DNA of 64,000 nucleotides, from NCBI RefSeq assembly GCF_040215725.1, contig NZ_CP157967.1, positions 62,001 through 126,000 on the forward strand. The letters run 5' to 3'. The DNA comes from Rhizobium sp. ZPR4 (GTDB taxonomy: Bacteria; Pseudomonadota; Alphaproteobacteria; Rhizobiales; Rhizobiaceae). This document shows positions 27,496 through 36,366 of the stretch, in pieces. A model generated the notes under the pieces. That model did no database searches, was not told the DNA's origin, and saw only the letters and a list, made by a program, of their open reading frames with translations. A program made the position numbers and the translations under genes. Position 1 is the stretch's first letter, and the number at the start of each line of letters is the position of its first letter.

Positions 27496-27711
27496 AGGCC
27501 AGCGAGAGCTGCCTCCAATGCAAAAACGACGATCACGATCATGTGAATCTCGGGATTTGGGCAAGAAACGACTGTAAAATAGGCGCTAAAACCCCTGAAA
27601 ATGCCGGCGCCATGCGATATTTTCGGCATCTATCAAGAAAGCAATGCGCTCAGTGCATTGCTGCATTGCGAAAGCCAGTCTGTTCACGACGCATCCCACG
27701 TTATATCTAAT

Positions 27712-27834
27712 CCCTCGAAGGCAGCGCACTCCTCCTCCCAGCGCTCCTTCAATGATTGGCAACACTCCTCCTCCCAGTTGCCAATCCGGATCAAGAGCCC
27801 GATGCATCCTCCTCCCGCATCGGGCTCTTTTTTT
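27712..27834 (+). ncRNA. Small regulatory RNA of the alpha-r14 (NfeR1-like) family
   Basis: Three consecutive hairpins each show a CCTCCTCCC loop. Hairpin 1: AGCGC (27723-27727) with GCGCT (27741-27745). Hairpin 2: GATTGGCAAC (27754-27763) with GTTGCCAATC (27777-27786). The first two loops are identical 13-mers, ACTCCTCCTCCCA. Hairpin 3: AAGAGCCCGATGC (27793-27805) with GCATCGGGCTCTT (27817-27829), followed by seven T, so it is also the terminator. The exposed loops are anti-Shine-Dalgarno sequences. This three-hairpin design is that of the rhizobial alpha-r14 family, named NfeR1 in Sinorhizobium meliloti, where it is tied to osmoadaptation and nodulation efficiency. The 5' end is estimated from a TTATAT box near 27701. 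No protein is encoded. Confidence 0.88.
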
Positions 27835-28000
27835 ATCCCACCTTGCTCACTGATTTTTCCGGATCTTTAAAGGCGTTGCGCCTTTGCAATGCCGTCGCGA
27901 ATTAGCATCGCGTCATAAGCCGAAGAACCCCTGGAGTCGCTTGCGCCGCAGGTATCGATGCGTAGAGTGGCGCGACGTTATGGCGGTAAGGAAGGGTTGC

Positions 28001-29305
28001 ATGATGCAGCGCATGGCGGGTTCGGATCAATGGGGAAAGCTGTTTCTCCGAACTGTGGCCGTCGTTGCGACATTGTCGCTGGCCGCGTGCGGTCGTCCCA
28101 TCGGGGTCATGCAGCCCGTCAGTGAGAACGTGCCGGGCACATCCAAGGTCGACCTCCTCGTCGCGACGACACGCCTGCCGGACAAGGACCCGGCCATTCT
28201 GTTTTCGGGCGAGCGCGGGCCGGGGCTCAAGGTGGATGCCGTCAGCGTCTCCATTCCTCCGGAGGCCAATCGCAAGGTTGGCCAGGTTCAGTGGCCGAGC
28301 CGTCTGCCAGGCAATCCGTTGAAGAATTTCGTCACCACCGCCGTCAAGCCTTTGGCGACAGAGGCGGACGGGCGAGCCTGGCTGCATGCGGAACTGCCGA
28401 AAAACAAGCGGGTACTGATCTTCGTACACGGTTTCAACAACCGCTATGAGGATGCCGTCTACCGCTTCGCGCAGATCGTTCACGATTCGCATGCCGAGGT
28501 CGCGCCGATCGTCTTCACCTGGCCGTCGCGCGCCAGCATTTTCGACTACGCCTATGACAAGGAGAGCACGAACTATTCCCGCGACTCCCTGGAAGAGCTG
28601 CTGCGTCGCGTCGCCGCCGATCCGGCTGTCGGCGATATCACCGTCATGGCGCATTCGATGGGCAGTTGGCTCGCAGTCGAATCGCTGCGGCAGATGGCGA
28701 TCCGCAATGGTCGCGTCGCGCCGAAGATCAACAACGTCATCCTCGCTTCGCCCGATCTCGATGTTGACGTCTTCGGCCGGCAGTTCGCGGCACTCGGCAA
28801 GGACAAGCCGCATTTCACGCTGTTCGTCTCGCGGGACGACCGTGCGCTTTCGCTCTCACGCCGCATTTCCGGCAATATCGATCGCCTCGGCCAGATCGAC
28901 CCCACGGCCGAGCCTTATCGCAGCGAGCTGGAAAAGCAGGGGATCACCGTGCTCGATCTCACCAAGCTCAAGACCGGCGATGGTCTGAACCATGGCAAGT
29001 TCGCCGAAAGCCCGGAAGTGGTGAAGCTGATTGGCGCCCGGTTGATTGCCGGTCAGACGATCACGGATTCCGATGTCGGCATCGGCGATGCCGTCGGCGC
29101 GGTTGCCATGGGTGCCGCCCAGACGGTCGGCAGTGTGGCGGGTGCCGCCGTCAGCGCCCCGATCGCCATCTTCGATCCCCGCACACGACAGAACTACGGC
29201 GAGCAATGGCGCCGTGTCGGCGCATCGGCCAATAATACCGTCGGCTCGCTCGGCGATAGTGTCGAGGCGACCGGCAGCAATGTCGGCGACGCATTGAAAC
29301 AATAA
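28001..29305 (+). CDS. DUF900 alpha/beta hydrolase lipoprotein
   Basis: The 434-residue protein has a lipoprotein signal (LRTVAVVATLSLAAC, lipobox LAAC, lipidated Cys near residue 29). A DUF900-type esterase domain follows: VLIFVHGFNNRYEDAVYR (oxyanion region, about 132-149), FTWPSRAS and the nucleophile elbow MAHSMGSW (about 216-223). The C-terminal 80 residues are Gly/Ala-rich (GDAVGAVAMGAAQTVGSVAGAAV). It should be anchored to a membrane facing the periplasm. The ATG at 28001 has AAGGAAGGG four nt upstream. Substrate unknown. Confidence 0.85.
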   Translation: MMQRMAGSDQWGKLFLRTVAVVATLSLAACGRPIGVMQPVSENVPGTSKVDLLVATTRLPDKDPAILFSGERGPGLKVDAVSVSIPPEANRKVGQVQWPSRLPGNPLKNFVTTAVKPLATEADGRAWLHAELPKNKRVLIFVHGFNNRYEDAVYRFAQIVHDSHAEVAPIVFTWPSRASIFDYAYDKESTNYSRDSLEELLRRVAADPAVGDITVMAHSMGSWLAVESLRQMAIRNGRVAPKINNVILASPDLDVDVFGRQFAALGKDKPHFTLFVSRDDRALSLSRRISGNIDRLGQIDPTAEPYRSELEKQGITVLDLTKLKTGDGLNHGKFAESPEVVKLIGARLIAGQTITDSDVGIGDAVGAVAMGAAQTVGSVAGAAVSAPIAIFDPRTRQNYGEQWRRVGASANNTVGSLGDSVEATGSNVGDALKQ

Positions 29306-29478
29306 CGCTTTCACGGCATGTTCCTCAGCGGAGGCGTTTCAGGGCTACCGCAAAACGCCATAGCCACGCTGTTCAATCTGATATATCAGAGGAATGGACA
29401 TGGCGTCGGCTCGGTTTGCCCGCGAGAATAGCCAGATTGGCGGCGCATGACGCAACACGTCAGATGGGAGCCTTTGAA

Positions 29479-30516
29479 ATGAGATGGAAGCGCACGATCC
29501 AGTTGCTGGACGTTCATTGCGAAGGGGAAATCGGCAGGGTTGCCATCGGCGGCGTGCCGAAGATCCCGGGTAACAGCATTGCCGAGCAGCTTCATTGGCT
29601 GAACACCGATCCGAAGGGCCAGGAGCTGCGCCGCTTCCTCGTGCTGGAGCCGCGCGGTGCACCGATTGGCTCCGTCAATCTTCTGTTGCCGGCTAAGCAT
29701 CCGGAGGCCGATGCCGGTTTTATCATCCTGCAGCCCGATCAGGCGCACGCAAGCTCGGGCTCTAATTCTATCTGCGTGACCACGGCACTGCTCGAATCCG
29801 GTATCGTCGAGATGAAGGAGCCGGAAACGGTCGTCACGCTCGACACGGCCGCCGGCCTCGTCCGCGCCACCGCGACTTGCCGCGACGGCCGCTGCGAGAA
29901 GGTGCGGCTGACCATGGTGCCGTCCTTCGTGCATGAGCTGGATGTCGCTCTCGACACCACGCAATGGGGCAAGATCAAGCTCGACCTCAGCTATGGCGGC
30001 ATCTTCTACGGGCTCGTCGACGTCGGCCAGCTTGGTCTGACCATTGAGAAGGGCAATGCTGCAGCGCTTGTGCAAGCCGGCATGGTCATCAAGGAAGCGA
30101 TCAATCGGGTGATGACCATTGTGCATCCGGAGATCCCCGCGATCTCAGGCGTTGCCTATGTGATGTTCCGTGATGTGGATGCCGATGGCGCCATCCGCAC
30201 CTGCACGACCATGTGGCCCGGCCGCGCCGACCGCTCGCCCTGCGGCACCGGCAATTCCGCCAATCTGGCGACGCTGCATGCGCGCGGCAAGGCCAAGGTC
30301 GGCGATGTCTTCAAGTCCCGCTCGATCATCGGTTCGGAGTTCGAAGTGGGCCTGCAGGCGGAAACAGAGGTTGCCGGCAAACCGGCCATCATCCCCACCA
30401 TCACCGGCCGCGGGTTCACCTTCGGCTTGAGCCAGGTGGCGCTCGATCCGTTCGACCCGATGGCGGCGGGCTTTGCCATGACGGATGTTTGGGGACCTTC
30501 GGCGGGCGATATTTGA
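29479..30516 (+). CDS. Proline racemase-family protein (hydroxyproline epimerase or dehydratase)
   Basis: The 345-residue protein has the family fold with DVHCEGE near the start, the first catalytic motif as SSGSNSIC (residues 92-99) and the second as SPCGTGNSA (Cys255). In proline racemases the first motif carries a catalytic Cys (MCGH); here Ser93 stands in that place. Family members with a Ser/Cys pair act on 4-hydroxyproline (2-epimerisation) or on trans-3-hydroxyproline (dehydration), so proline racemase itself is unlikely. It stands alone, with no hydroxyproline catabolic genes adjacent. GGGAG precedes the ATG at 29479. Confidence 0.85.
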   Translation: MRWKRTIQLLDVHCEGEIGRVAIGGVPKIPGNSIAEQLHWLNTDPKGQELRRFLVLEPRGAPIGSVNLLLPAKHPEADAGFIILQPDQAHASSGSNSICVTTALLESGIVEMKEPETVVTLDTAAGLVRATATCRDGRCEKVRLTMVPSFVHELDVALDTTQWGKIKLDLSYGGIFYGLVDVGQLGLTIEKGNAAALVQAGMVIKEAINRVMTIVHPEIPAISGVAYVMFRDVDADGAIRTCTTMWPGRADRSPCGTGNSANLATLHARGKAKVGDVFKSRSIIGSEFEVGLQAETEVAGKPAIIPTITGRGFTFGLSQVALDPFDPMAAGFAMTDVWGPSAGDI

Positions 30517-30565
30517 GAGCGGAGTGCGAGCTCCCGCTGCTTTGAGCGTCTTGCCCCTCACCCCA

Positions 30566-30593
30566 ACCTTCTCCCCGCTTGCGGGGAGAAGGT
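30566..30593. repeat. Palindromic intergenic repeat (REP-like)
   Basis: ACCTTCTCCCCGC (30566-30578) and GCGGGGAGAAGGT (30581-30593) form a perfect 13-bp inverted repeat around TT, inside CCCCTCACCCC...GATAAGGGG. Elements of this kind are scattered through rhizobial genomes. It lies between convergent genes and may also stop transcription. Confidence 0.6.
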
Positions 30594-30635
30594 GGCCAGA
30601 AGCCGGATAAGGGGCTTTGGGGCAAGCCGTCCTCA

Positions 30636-31070
30636 CTACCCCTTGGGATAGATCACACCCTTGCGCAGAATGATATTGCCATAGAGCCGCGGCTCGCTGG
30701 TCTGGATCAGCGCATGCGCGCGCTGCACCCGCTCATAGAATTCCGCCGGCAGCAGCGGCACGACCTTGATGTCGGGCACATGCCGGGCGCAGCATTCGAT
30801 CATCTCCGCATGAACGGGGTCGACGGCGTCGCGGTCTTGTTTGACGGTCGCCCGGAAAATCGCCTGCGGCACGAAATCGTCGATCGGCAGCACGCTCAGC
30901 ACGGCATCGAGCACGGGGATGACGCCGTGGCCGTCGAGGCGGATGAGACGGCGCCCATGTTCGAGACCGGGATAATTTCCGTCGACGAGGGCGATCTCGT
31001 CGCCATGGCCCATGGCGCGTAAGGTCGCCAAAAGCTCCGGGCTTAACAATGGGTCAATGCCCTTCAGCAT
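30636..31070 (-). CDS. RbsD/FucU-family sugar mutarotase
   Basis: The 144-residue protein begins MLKGIDPLLSPELLATLRAMGHGDEIALVDGN, the standard RbsD/FucU opening with the catalytic GHGD region, and ends RLYGNIILRKGVIYP with the conserved YGNI(I/L)L-type strand. Members interconvert sugar anomers (fucose or ribose type). It overlaps the 3' end of the ROK regulator gene by 17 nt, so it probably belongs to the same transcript and supports sugar uptake. FucU-like by its GNIILRKGV end. Confidence 0.9.
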   Translation of the reverse strand: MLKGIDPLLSPELLATLRAMGHGDEIALVDGNYPGLEHGRRLIRLDGHGVIPVLDAVLSVLPIDDFVPQAIFRATVKQDRDAVDPVHAEMIECCARHVPDIKVVPLLPAEFYERVQRAHALIQTSEPRLYGNIILRKGVIYPKG

Positions 31071-32301
31071 GCTCTATCTCCTTGAAGAGGACGTTCTGGT
31101 CGATGAGATAGCGCGCGAAGATCGGCAAGCTCGCGCCGCCGATAGCACGGGCCTGCGGCCCTACGGCGCCCTCGATGATTTCGGGCATGACGACGCCCTG
31201 AAGATCCAGTTCCGCGGCGGCCTTCATGGTCGCACGCACGACGCGTTCCCGCACCCAGTCCGGGAAGCCGCCATCGATGACGGCGGCACTGAAATCAAGA
31301 ACGGAGGCGGCGGCGACGATCGCCTGCGCCAGCGCTTTGGCCGTATCCTGGATCCAGATCTCCAGCGGCTCGCCGAAATCGATCCAGTTATCCGCCGAAT
31401 ACCAAAGGGGGCGCGGGTCGAAACCGTGATCCCGCAGAAGATTTTCGAGCACGAAGATCGAGGCGATCTCCAGAAGCTGGCGGTTCTCGCCGTTGCGGCC
31501 GCGCACGGGTAGAGGGCCGAGTGCACCGGCCGTCCCCGTTCGGCCAACGAAGACGGACGAATTCAGGACGATGCCGCCGCCGAGGAAGGAGCCGATGAAG
31601 AAATAGACGAAATCCGGATAATGCGGGCCGACGCCGAAGACCAGTTCGGCACCGCAGGCGCTGGTGGCGTCGTTCTGCAGGAAGACGGGATAAGTAACGC
31701 GCGAGGCGATCTCGGTTCTTAGGTCGAAGCCGCGCCAGACATCCATCGCTCCGGCCGGAGCGCCTACCTGCTCGGCCCAGTTCCAGAGCTCGAAGGGTGC
31801 AGCAACGCCCATTCCGGCAATCTTGCGGCGCTGGTCATCATTGAGACGTCCCTCCAGTTCCTTGATGCCGGCCGTGACGAAGGCGATGATGTCCTGCGGC
31901 AGCGGGTAGGGGTAGGTCTGATGGAGCTGCATCCTGATGCCGCCGACAAAATCCATCAGCACGAGGTCGGCGCTGCGTCGGCCGATCTTGACGCCGAAGG
32001 AGAGCACCGCGTCCGGGTTGAGCCGCATGGGGATGGACGGCTGGCCGACACGGCCGCGCACCGGCGCGTTGCGCGACAGCAGCCCGTCCTTTTCCAGCTC
32101 CCGCATGATGACGGACACGGTCTGCGCCGAAAGGCCGCTCCGCCGCGCGATATCGGCTTTCGAGAGCGCGCCATGACGGCGAACGAGCGAAAGCACAAGC
32201 CGTTCGTTATGGGCGCGTACGCCGAGCTGGTTCGCACCCCCGGTGGGGTCGAGAATCGCGGGTGTTGTGGGTGTGTCCTCAGGGTCGTGCACGAGAGACA
32301 T
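31054..32301 (-). CDS. frcR: ROK-family transcriptional repressor (FrcR-like)
   Basis: The 415-residue protein has an N-terminal winged helix-turn-helix (about residues 30-85, GALSKADIARRSGLSAQTVSVIMRELEKDG) and a C-terminal ROK sugar-kinase-like domain (about 100-400, with GVKIGRR, PVFLQNDATSACGAELVFG and GGGIVLN). It is divergent from frcB with a 245-nt control region between them, the layout of the rhizobial fructose locus, so I call it FrcR-like. The HCxCGxxGC zinc motif typical of many ROK proteins is not evident. AAGGAG precedes the ATG at 32301. Confidence 0.85.
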   Translation of the reverse strand: MSLVHDPEDTPTTPAILDPTGGANQLGVRAHNERLVLSLVRRHGALSKADIARRSGLSAQTVSVIMRELEKDGLLSRNAPVRGRVGQPSIPMRLNPDAVLSFGVKIGRRSADLVLMDFVGGIRMQLHQTYPYPLPQDIIAFVTAGIKELEGRLNDDQRRKIAGMGVAAPFELWNWAEQVGAPAGAMDVWRGFDLRTEIASRVTYPVFLQNDATSACGAELVFGVGPHYPDFVYFFIGSFLGGGIVLNSSVFVGRTGTAGALGPLPVRGRNGENRQLLEIASIFVLENLLRDHGFDPRPLWYSADNWIDFGEPLEIWIQDTAKALAQAIVAAASVLDFSAAVIDGGFPDWVRERVVRATMKAAAELDLQGVVMPEIIEGAVGPQARAIGGASLPIFARYLIDQNVLFKEIEHAEGH

Positions 32302-32355
32302 GGGCCTGCTCCTTCCATCATGGCCATGCCTTATTTTCCTCCAGAATGCCACATC

Positions 32356-32368
32356 GAATTAATAATTC
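32356..32368. promoter_or_regulatory. Palindrome in the frcR-frcB control region
   Basis: GAATTA-A-TAATTC is a perfect 6+1+6 palindrome about 55 nt upstream of the regulator gene and 180 nt upstream of frcB, next to an AT-rich stretch (TTTATTTATTGAC). ROK repressors bind AT-rich dyads, so this is a candidate operator. The evidence is positional only. Confidence 0.4.
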
Positions 32369-32546
32369 AATCCGATTTATTTATTGACAGCTGGAAATCT
32401 TTAGGCTCAGATATGGTGGTAGGAGATGCGGATATGGCCGTGGAGGAGGTCCGCTGGAAATAATCCGACAGGCATGGCGCATCTTCAGCCGGGTTCAGGC
32501 CCGGGGCTGCCGGAAGGTCCGGCTTTTCAAACATCGGGAGGATTGA

Positions 32547-33572
32547 ATGAAGAAATCTGTTATTTCCGCAGCGGTCGCCGCTCTGGCGATCGGCGTTGCA
32601 TTTGCAGCACCTGCCAAGGCCGCCGGCGTATCCGCCTGCCTCATCACCAAGACCGATACCAACCCCTTCTTCGTCAAGATGAAAGAAGGCGCGACCGCCA
32701 AGGCCAAGGAACTCGGCGTGACGCTGAAGTCCTATGCCGGCAAGATCGATGGCGACAGTGAAAGCCAGGTTGCTGCGATCGAGAGCTGCATCGCCGATGG
32801 CGCGAAGGGTATCCTGATCACCGCATCCGACACCAAGGGCATCGTTCCCTCGGTCAAGAAGGCACGCGATGCCGGCCTGCTGGTGATTGCGCTGGACACG
32901 CCGCTTGAGCCGGCTGATTCCGCTGACGCCACCTTCGCGACGGACAATCTGCTCGCCGGCAAGCTCGTAGGGCAGTGGGCTAAGGAAACGCTGGGCGACA
33001 AGGCCAAGGATGCCAAGATCGGCTTCCTCGATCTGACGCCGTCGCAGCCTTCGGTCGACGTTCTGCGCGACCAGGGCTTCATGATCGGCTTCGGCATCGA
33101 CCCGAAGGATCCGAACAAGATCGGTGACGAAACCGATCCGCGCATCGTCGGCCACGACGTCACCAACGGTAACGAAGAGGGCGGCCGCAAGGCCATGGAA
33201 AATCTTCTGCAGAAGGATTCCGGCATCAACGTCATCCACACGATCAACGAGCCGGCTGCAACCGGCGCCTATCAGGCTCTGAAGGCCGTCGGTCTCGAAA
33301 AGCAGGTGCTGATCGTTTCCATCGACGGCGGTTGCCCCGGTGTCAAGTCGGTCAAGGATGGCACCATCGGCGCAACTGCCCAGCAGTATCCGCTGATGAT
33401 GGCGGCCCTCGGCGTCGAGGCGATCAAGAAGTTCGCCGATAGCGGCGAGAAGCCGAAGCCGACCGAAGGCAAGACCTTCTTCGACACCGGCGTTTCCCTG
33501 GTGACGGACAAGCCGGTTTCCGGCCTGAAGTCCATCGACACCAAGGAAGGCCTCAACAAGTGCTGGGGCTAA
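32547..33572 (+). CDS. frcB: Fructose ABC transporter substrate-binding protein FrcB
   Basis: The 341-residue periplasmic protein has a signal peptide (about residues 1-24, ending APAKAAG) and the periplasmic binding protein fold of the ribose/fructose class ([23 protein letters not shown], then [16 protein letters not shown] and [14 protein letters not shown]). It is the first gene of frcBCAK, which in S. meliloti imports fructose, ribose and mannose. A terminator-like hairpin between frcB and frcC probably allows more binding protein than permease to be made. GGGAGG precedes the ATG. Confidence 0.93.
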   Translation: MKKSVISAAVAALAIGVAFAAPAKAAGVSACLITKTDTNPFFVKMKEGATAKAKELGVTLKSYAGKIDGDSESQVAAIESCIADGAKGILITASDTKGIVPSVKKARDAGLLVIALDTPLEPADSADATFATDNLLAGKLVGQWAKETLGDKAKDAKIGFLDLTPSQPSVDVLRDQGFMIGFGIDPKDPNKIGDETDPRIVGHDVTNGNEEGGRKAMENLLQKDSGINVIHTINEPAATGAYQALKAVGLEKQVLIVSIDGGCPGVKSVKDGTIGATAQQYPLMMAALGVEAIKKFADSGEKPKPTEGKTFFDTGVSLVTDKPVSGLKSIDTKEGLNKCWG

Positions 33573-33602
33573 GTCCCTCACGAATGTGATATAGTCCCTT
33601 CG

Positions 33603-33638
33603 AGAGCCGCGTCATGCGCCTGCTGGCGCGGCTCTTTT
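33603..33638 (+). terminator. Intercistronic hairpin/terminator between frcB and frcC
   Basis: AGAGCCGCG (33603-33611) and CGCGGCTCT (33627-33635) pair perfectly and are followed by four T. The position, 30 nt after the binding-protein gene, fits a partial terminator and 3'-end stabiliser that sets the FrcB to FrcC ratio. Confidence 0.75.
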
Positions 33639-33743
33639 ACAGGGAGCAGACAATCGCAACAGTCACGTCGGTCGGGTTCAGATCCTGGCTGGCCCCAACA
33701 GCCGGCGGTTTCCGCGCATGTGCGCGGTGGCGGAGGAATAATT

Positions 33744-34808
33744 ATGTCCGGAGCACAGGAATTCGAACGTGTTCTCGACGGCAGCGACAAGAACGTCGCT
33801 TCGTTCGAGCGCAACGATGTCTCTCTTTTGAAGCGGGTGCAGCATTTCCTGCATTCGACGCCGGCGGCGGTGCCGCTGATCGTTCTGGTGCTGGCGATCA
33901 TGATCTTCGGCATCACCATAGGCGGAAAGTTCTTTTCCGCCTATACGCTGACGCTCATCCTGCAGCAGATCGCCATCGTCGGCATTCTCGGCGCGGCCCA
34001 GACGCTGGTCATCCTGACCGCCGGTATCGATCTGTCGATCGGCGTCATCATGGTCATCTCTTCGGTCGTCATGGGCAATGTCGCTGTGACATATGGCCTG
34101 CCGACGCCGATTGCGGTCGCCGCCGGCATGATCGTGGGTGGCCTCTGTGGACTGCTCAACGGCTTCCTCGTTGCCAATATGAAGCTGCCGCCGTTCATCG
34201 TGACGCTCGGCACGTGGAATATCGTCATGGCGACGAACTTCATCTATTCGGCCAATGAAACCATCCGCGACACCGATGTCGACGAAAAGGCGCCGCTTCT
34301 GCATCTGTTCGCCGCGAGCTTCCGTGTCGGCGGTGCGGTGCTCACCCTCGGCGTCATTGCCATGGTGCTCCTCGTCATCGGCCTTTGGTATGTTCTCAAT
34401 CACACAGCCTGGGGCAGGCATGTCTATGCCGTTGGCGACGATCCGGAGGCCGCGAAACTTGCCGGTATCCAGACCAAGAAGGTTCTTCTCGCGGTTTACG
34501 GCGTGTCGGGACTGATCGCAGCACTTGCCGCCTGGGTCTCCATCGGCCGCAACGGCTCGGTCTCGCCGTCGTCTGCAGTGACCGATTTCAATCTTCAGGC
34601 GATCACCGCAACTGTCATCGGCGGCATCTCGCTCTTCGGTGGGCGCGGCTCGATCCTCGGAACCTTGTTCGGTGCCATGATCGTCGGCGTCGTCTCCATG
34701 GGCCTCAACATGCTCGGCGCTGACCCGCAGTGGAAGGTGCTTCTGACCGGCGTTCTCATCATCGGCGCCGTCGCGATCGATCAATGGATCAGAAAGGTAT
34801 CGGCATGA
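33744..34808 (+). CDS. frcC: Fructose ABC transporter permease FrcC
   Basis: The 354-residue inner-membrane protein has about ten hydrophobic segments of the BPD_transp_2 (RbsC-like) type. The conserved ILTAGIDLSIG segment lies at about residues 96-106 and AVYGVSGLIAALAAW at about 248-262. The cytoplasmic N-terminus is about 45 residues long. The start at 33744 (MSGAQEFERV) has GGAGG upstream. It overlaps frcA by ATGA. It forms the membrane channel of the fructose importer. Confidence 0.93.
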   Translation: MSGAQEFERVLDGSDKNVASFERNDVSLLKRVQHFLHSTPAAVPLIVLVLAIMIFGITIGGKFFSAYTLTLILQQIAIVGILGAAQTLVILTAGIDLSIGVIMVISSVVMGNVAVTYGLPTPIAVAAGMIVGGLCGLLNGFLVANMKLPPFIVTLGTWNIVMATNFIYSANETIRDTDVDEKAPLLHLFAASFRVGGAVLTLGVIAMVLLVIGLWYVLNHTAWGRHVYAVGDDPEAAKLAGIQTKKVLLAVYGVSGLIAALAAWVSIGRNGSVSPSSAVTDFNLQAITATVIGGISLFGGRGSILGTLFGAMIVGVVSMGLNMLGADPQWKVLLTGVLIIGAVAIDQWIRKVSA

Positions 34809-35593
34809 CCACGACCGGCGAACCCCTTCTCACCGCCCGCGGTCTCGTCAAGCGTTATGGCCGCGTGACCGCACTCGACAATGCCGATTTCGACCTCTAT
34901 CCCGGCGAGATCCTCGCCGTGATCGGCGACAACGGCGCCGGCAAGTCCTCGCTGATCAAGGCGATCTCCGGCGCAGTCACCCCGGATGAGGGCGAGATCA
35001 AGCTGGAAGGCAAGCCCGTTCACTTCCGCTCGCCCATGGAGGCGCGCGAAGCCGGCATCGAAACGGTCTACCAGAATCTGGCCCTGTCGCCGGCGCTCTC
35101 GATTGCCGACAACATGTTCCTCGGCCGCGAAGTGCGCAGGCCCGGCATTCTCGGCTCGGTCTTCCGCATGCTCGACCGGCCGGCCATGGAAAAGCGCGCC
35201 CGCGACAAGCTGACCGAGCTCGGCCTGATGACGATCCAGAACATCAATCAGGCGGTGGAAACGCTCTCCGGCGGCCAGCGTCAGGGTGTTGCCGTCGCCC
35301 GTGCTGCCGCCTTCGGCTCCAAGGTCGTCATCATGGACGAACCGACGGCAGCCCTTGGCGTCAAGGAAAGCCGCAAGGTCCTTGAACTCATCCTCGATGT
35401 GCGTGCTCGCGGCTTGCCGATCGTCCTGATCTCGCACAATATGCCGCACGTCTTCGAGGTTGCGGACCGTATCCATATCCACCGCCTTGGACGACGCCTG
35501 ACCGTCATCAATCCCAAGGATTATTCCATGTCCGATGCTGTTGCCTTCATGACCGGCGCCAAGGCTCCGCCGGTTGAGAATGTTGCTGCATGA
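34805..35593 (+). CDS. frcA: Fructose ABC transporter ATP-binding protein FrcA
   Basis: The 262-residue ATPase has Walker A GDNGAGKSS (about residues 40-48), signature LSGGQRQGVAVARA (about 144-157) and Walker B VVIMDEPTAAL (about 163-173). It has a single nucleotide-binding domain, whereas most sugar-import ATPases of this class have two in about 500 residues; single-domain FrcA is the rhizobial form and presumably works as a dimer. It overlaps frcC and frcK by 4 nt at each end, giving tight translational coupling. Confidence 0.93.
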   Translation: MTTTGEPLLTARGLVKRYGRVTALDNADFDLYPGEILAVIGDNGAGKSSLIKAISGAVTPDEGEIKLEGKPVHFRSPMEAREAGIETVYQNLALSPALSIADNMFLGREVRRPGILGSVFRMLDRPAMEKRARDKLTELGLMTIQNINQAVETLSGGQRQGVAVARAAAFGSKVVIMDEPTAALGVKESRKVLELILDVRARGLPIVLISHNMPHVFEVADRIHIHRLGRRLTVINPKDYSMSDAVAFMTGAKAPPVENVAA

Positions 35594-36222
35594 GCGTCTC
35601 TCTTGACGATGTCGCCGGCGAGATCATCGCGCGCGCCGGCAATGCGAAACGCTTCCTGGTTGCGATTGCCGGCCCTCCCGGTGCCGGCAAGTCGACACTG
35701 GCCGACAATGTCGCCAAGGCATTAAAGGCGAGGGGCGAGAGCGCCGAAGTCCTGCCGATGGACGGCTTCCACATGGATAATGCCGTCCTGATCGAGAAGG
35801 GACTTCTGAAGCGGAAGGGCGTGCCGGAGAGTTTCGACGTGCGCGCCTTCCTCGATATCGTCAAGGCCGTGCGCGCCGCCGATCAGGAGGTGCTGGTTCC
35901 GGTCTTCGACCGTTCGCGAGAGATCGCGATCGCCTCTGCCCGCATCGTCTCGGCCGATCATCGCTTCATCGTCATCGAGGGCAATTATCTGCTCTTCAGC
36001 CAGGGGAAGTGGGCTGAGCTGGAAGGCATGTTCGACTATTCGATCATGCTTGCTCCGCCCATGGAAGTGCTGGAAGAGCGGCTCTGGGCGCGCTGGAGAG
36101 GTTACGATCTCGACGAAGAGGCGGCCGGAGCCAAGGTTTATGGCAACGATTTGCCGAATGGCCGGCTTATCCTGGAGAACCGCCGCCGCGCAGATGTCAC
36201 CATCGACATCGTGCAGGATTGA
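35590..36222 (+). CDS. frcK: FrcK, P-loop kinase of the fructose transport operon
   Basis: The 210-residue protein has Walker A GPPGAGKSTLADN (about residues 24-36), an LPMDGFHMDN segment (about 55-64) and FIVIEGNYLL (about 118-127), features shared with uridine kinase and pantothenate kinase-like proteins. It is the fourth gene of frcBCAK and overlaps frcA by ATGA. Its substrate is not known; in S. meliloti FrcK has been linked to the fructose transport genes without an agreed function. Confidence 0.88.
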   Translation: MSVSLDDVAGEIIARAGNAKRFLVAIAGPPGAGKSTLADNVAKALKARGESAEVLPMDGFHMDNAVLIEKGLLKRKGVPESFDVRAFLDIVKAVRAADQEVLVPVFDRSREIAIASARIVSADHRFIVIEGNYLLFSQGKWAELEGMFDYSIMLAPPMEVLEERLWARWRGYDLDEEAAGAKVYGNDLPNGRLILENRRRADVTIDIVQD

Positions 36223-36366
36223 CCTTGCCTATCATTTAACCGCCGTCGCGGATTGTTTTGCGGGGGCGTATGGTGCTATCGAAGCGCGATATCAAAGAGC
36301 ACGATCCCTGAAAGGCTGATGCAGCTTTCGGGTAGGACCGCGCTCACATTTCCAGAGGTCGCGCCC

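Noticed and set aside
27721..27834. Triple CCTCCTCCC motif as a CRISPR-like array
   Set aside because: The three units are hairpins of different stem sequence with a shared loop and a terminal T-tract, not equal repeats with spacers; no cas genes are present.
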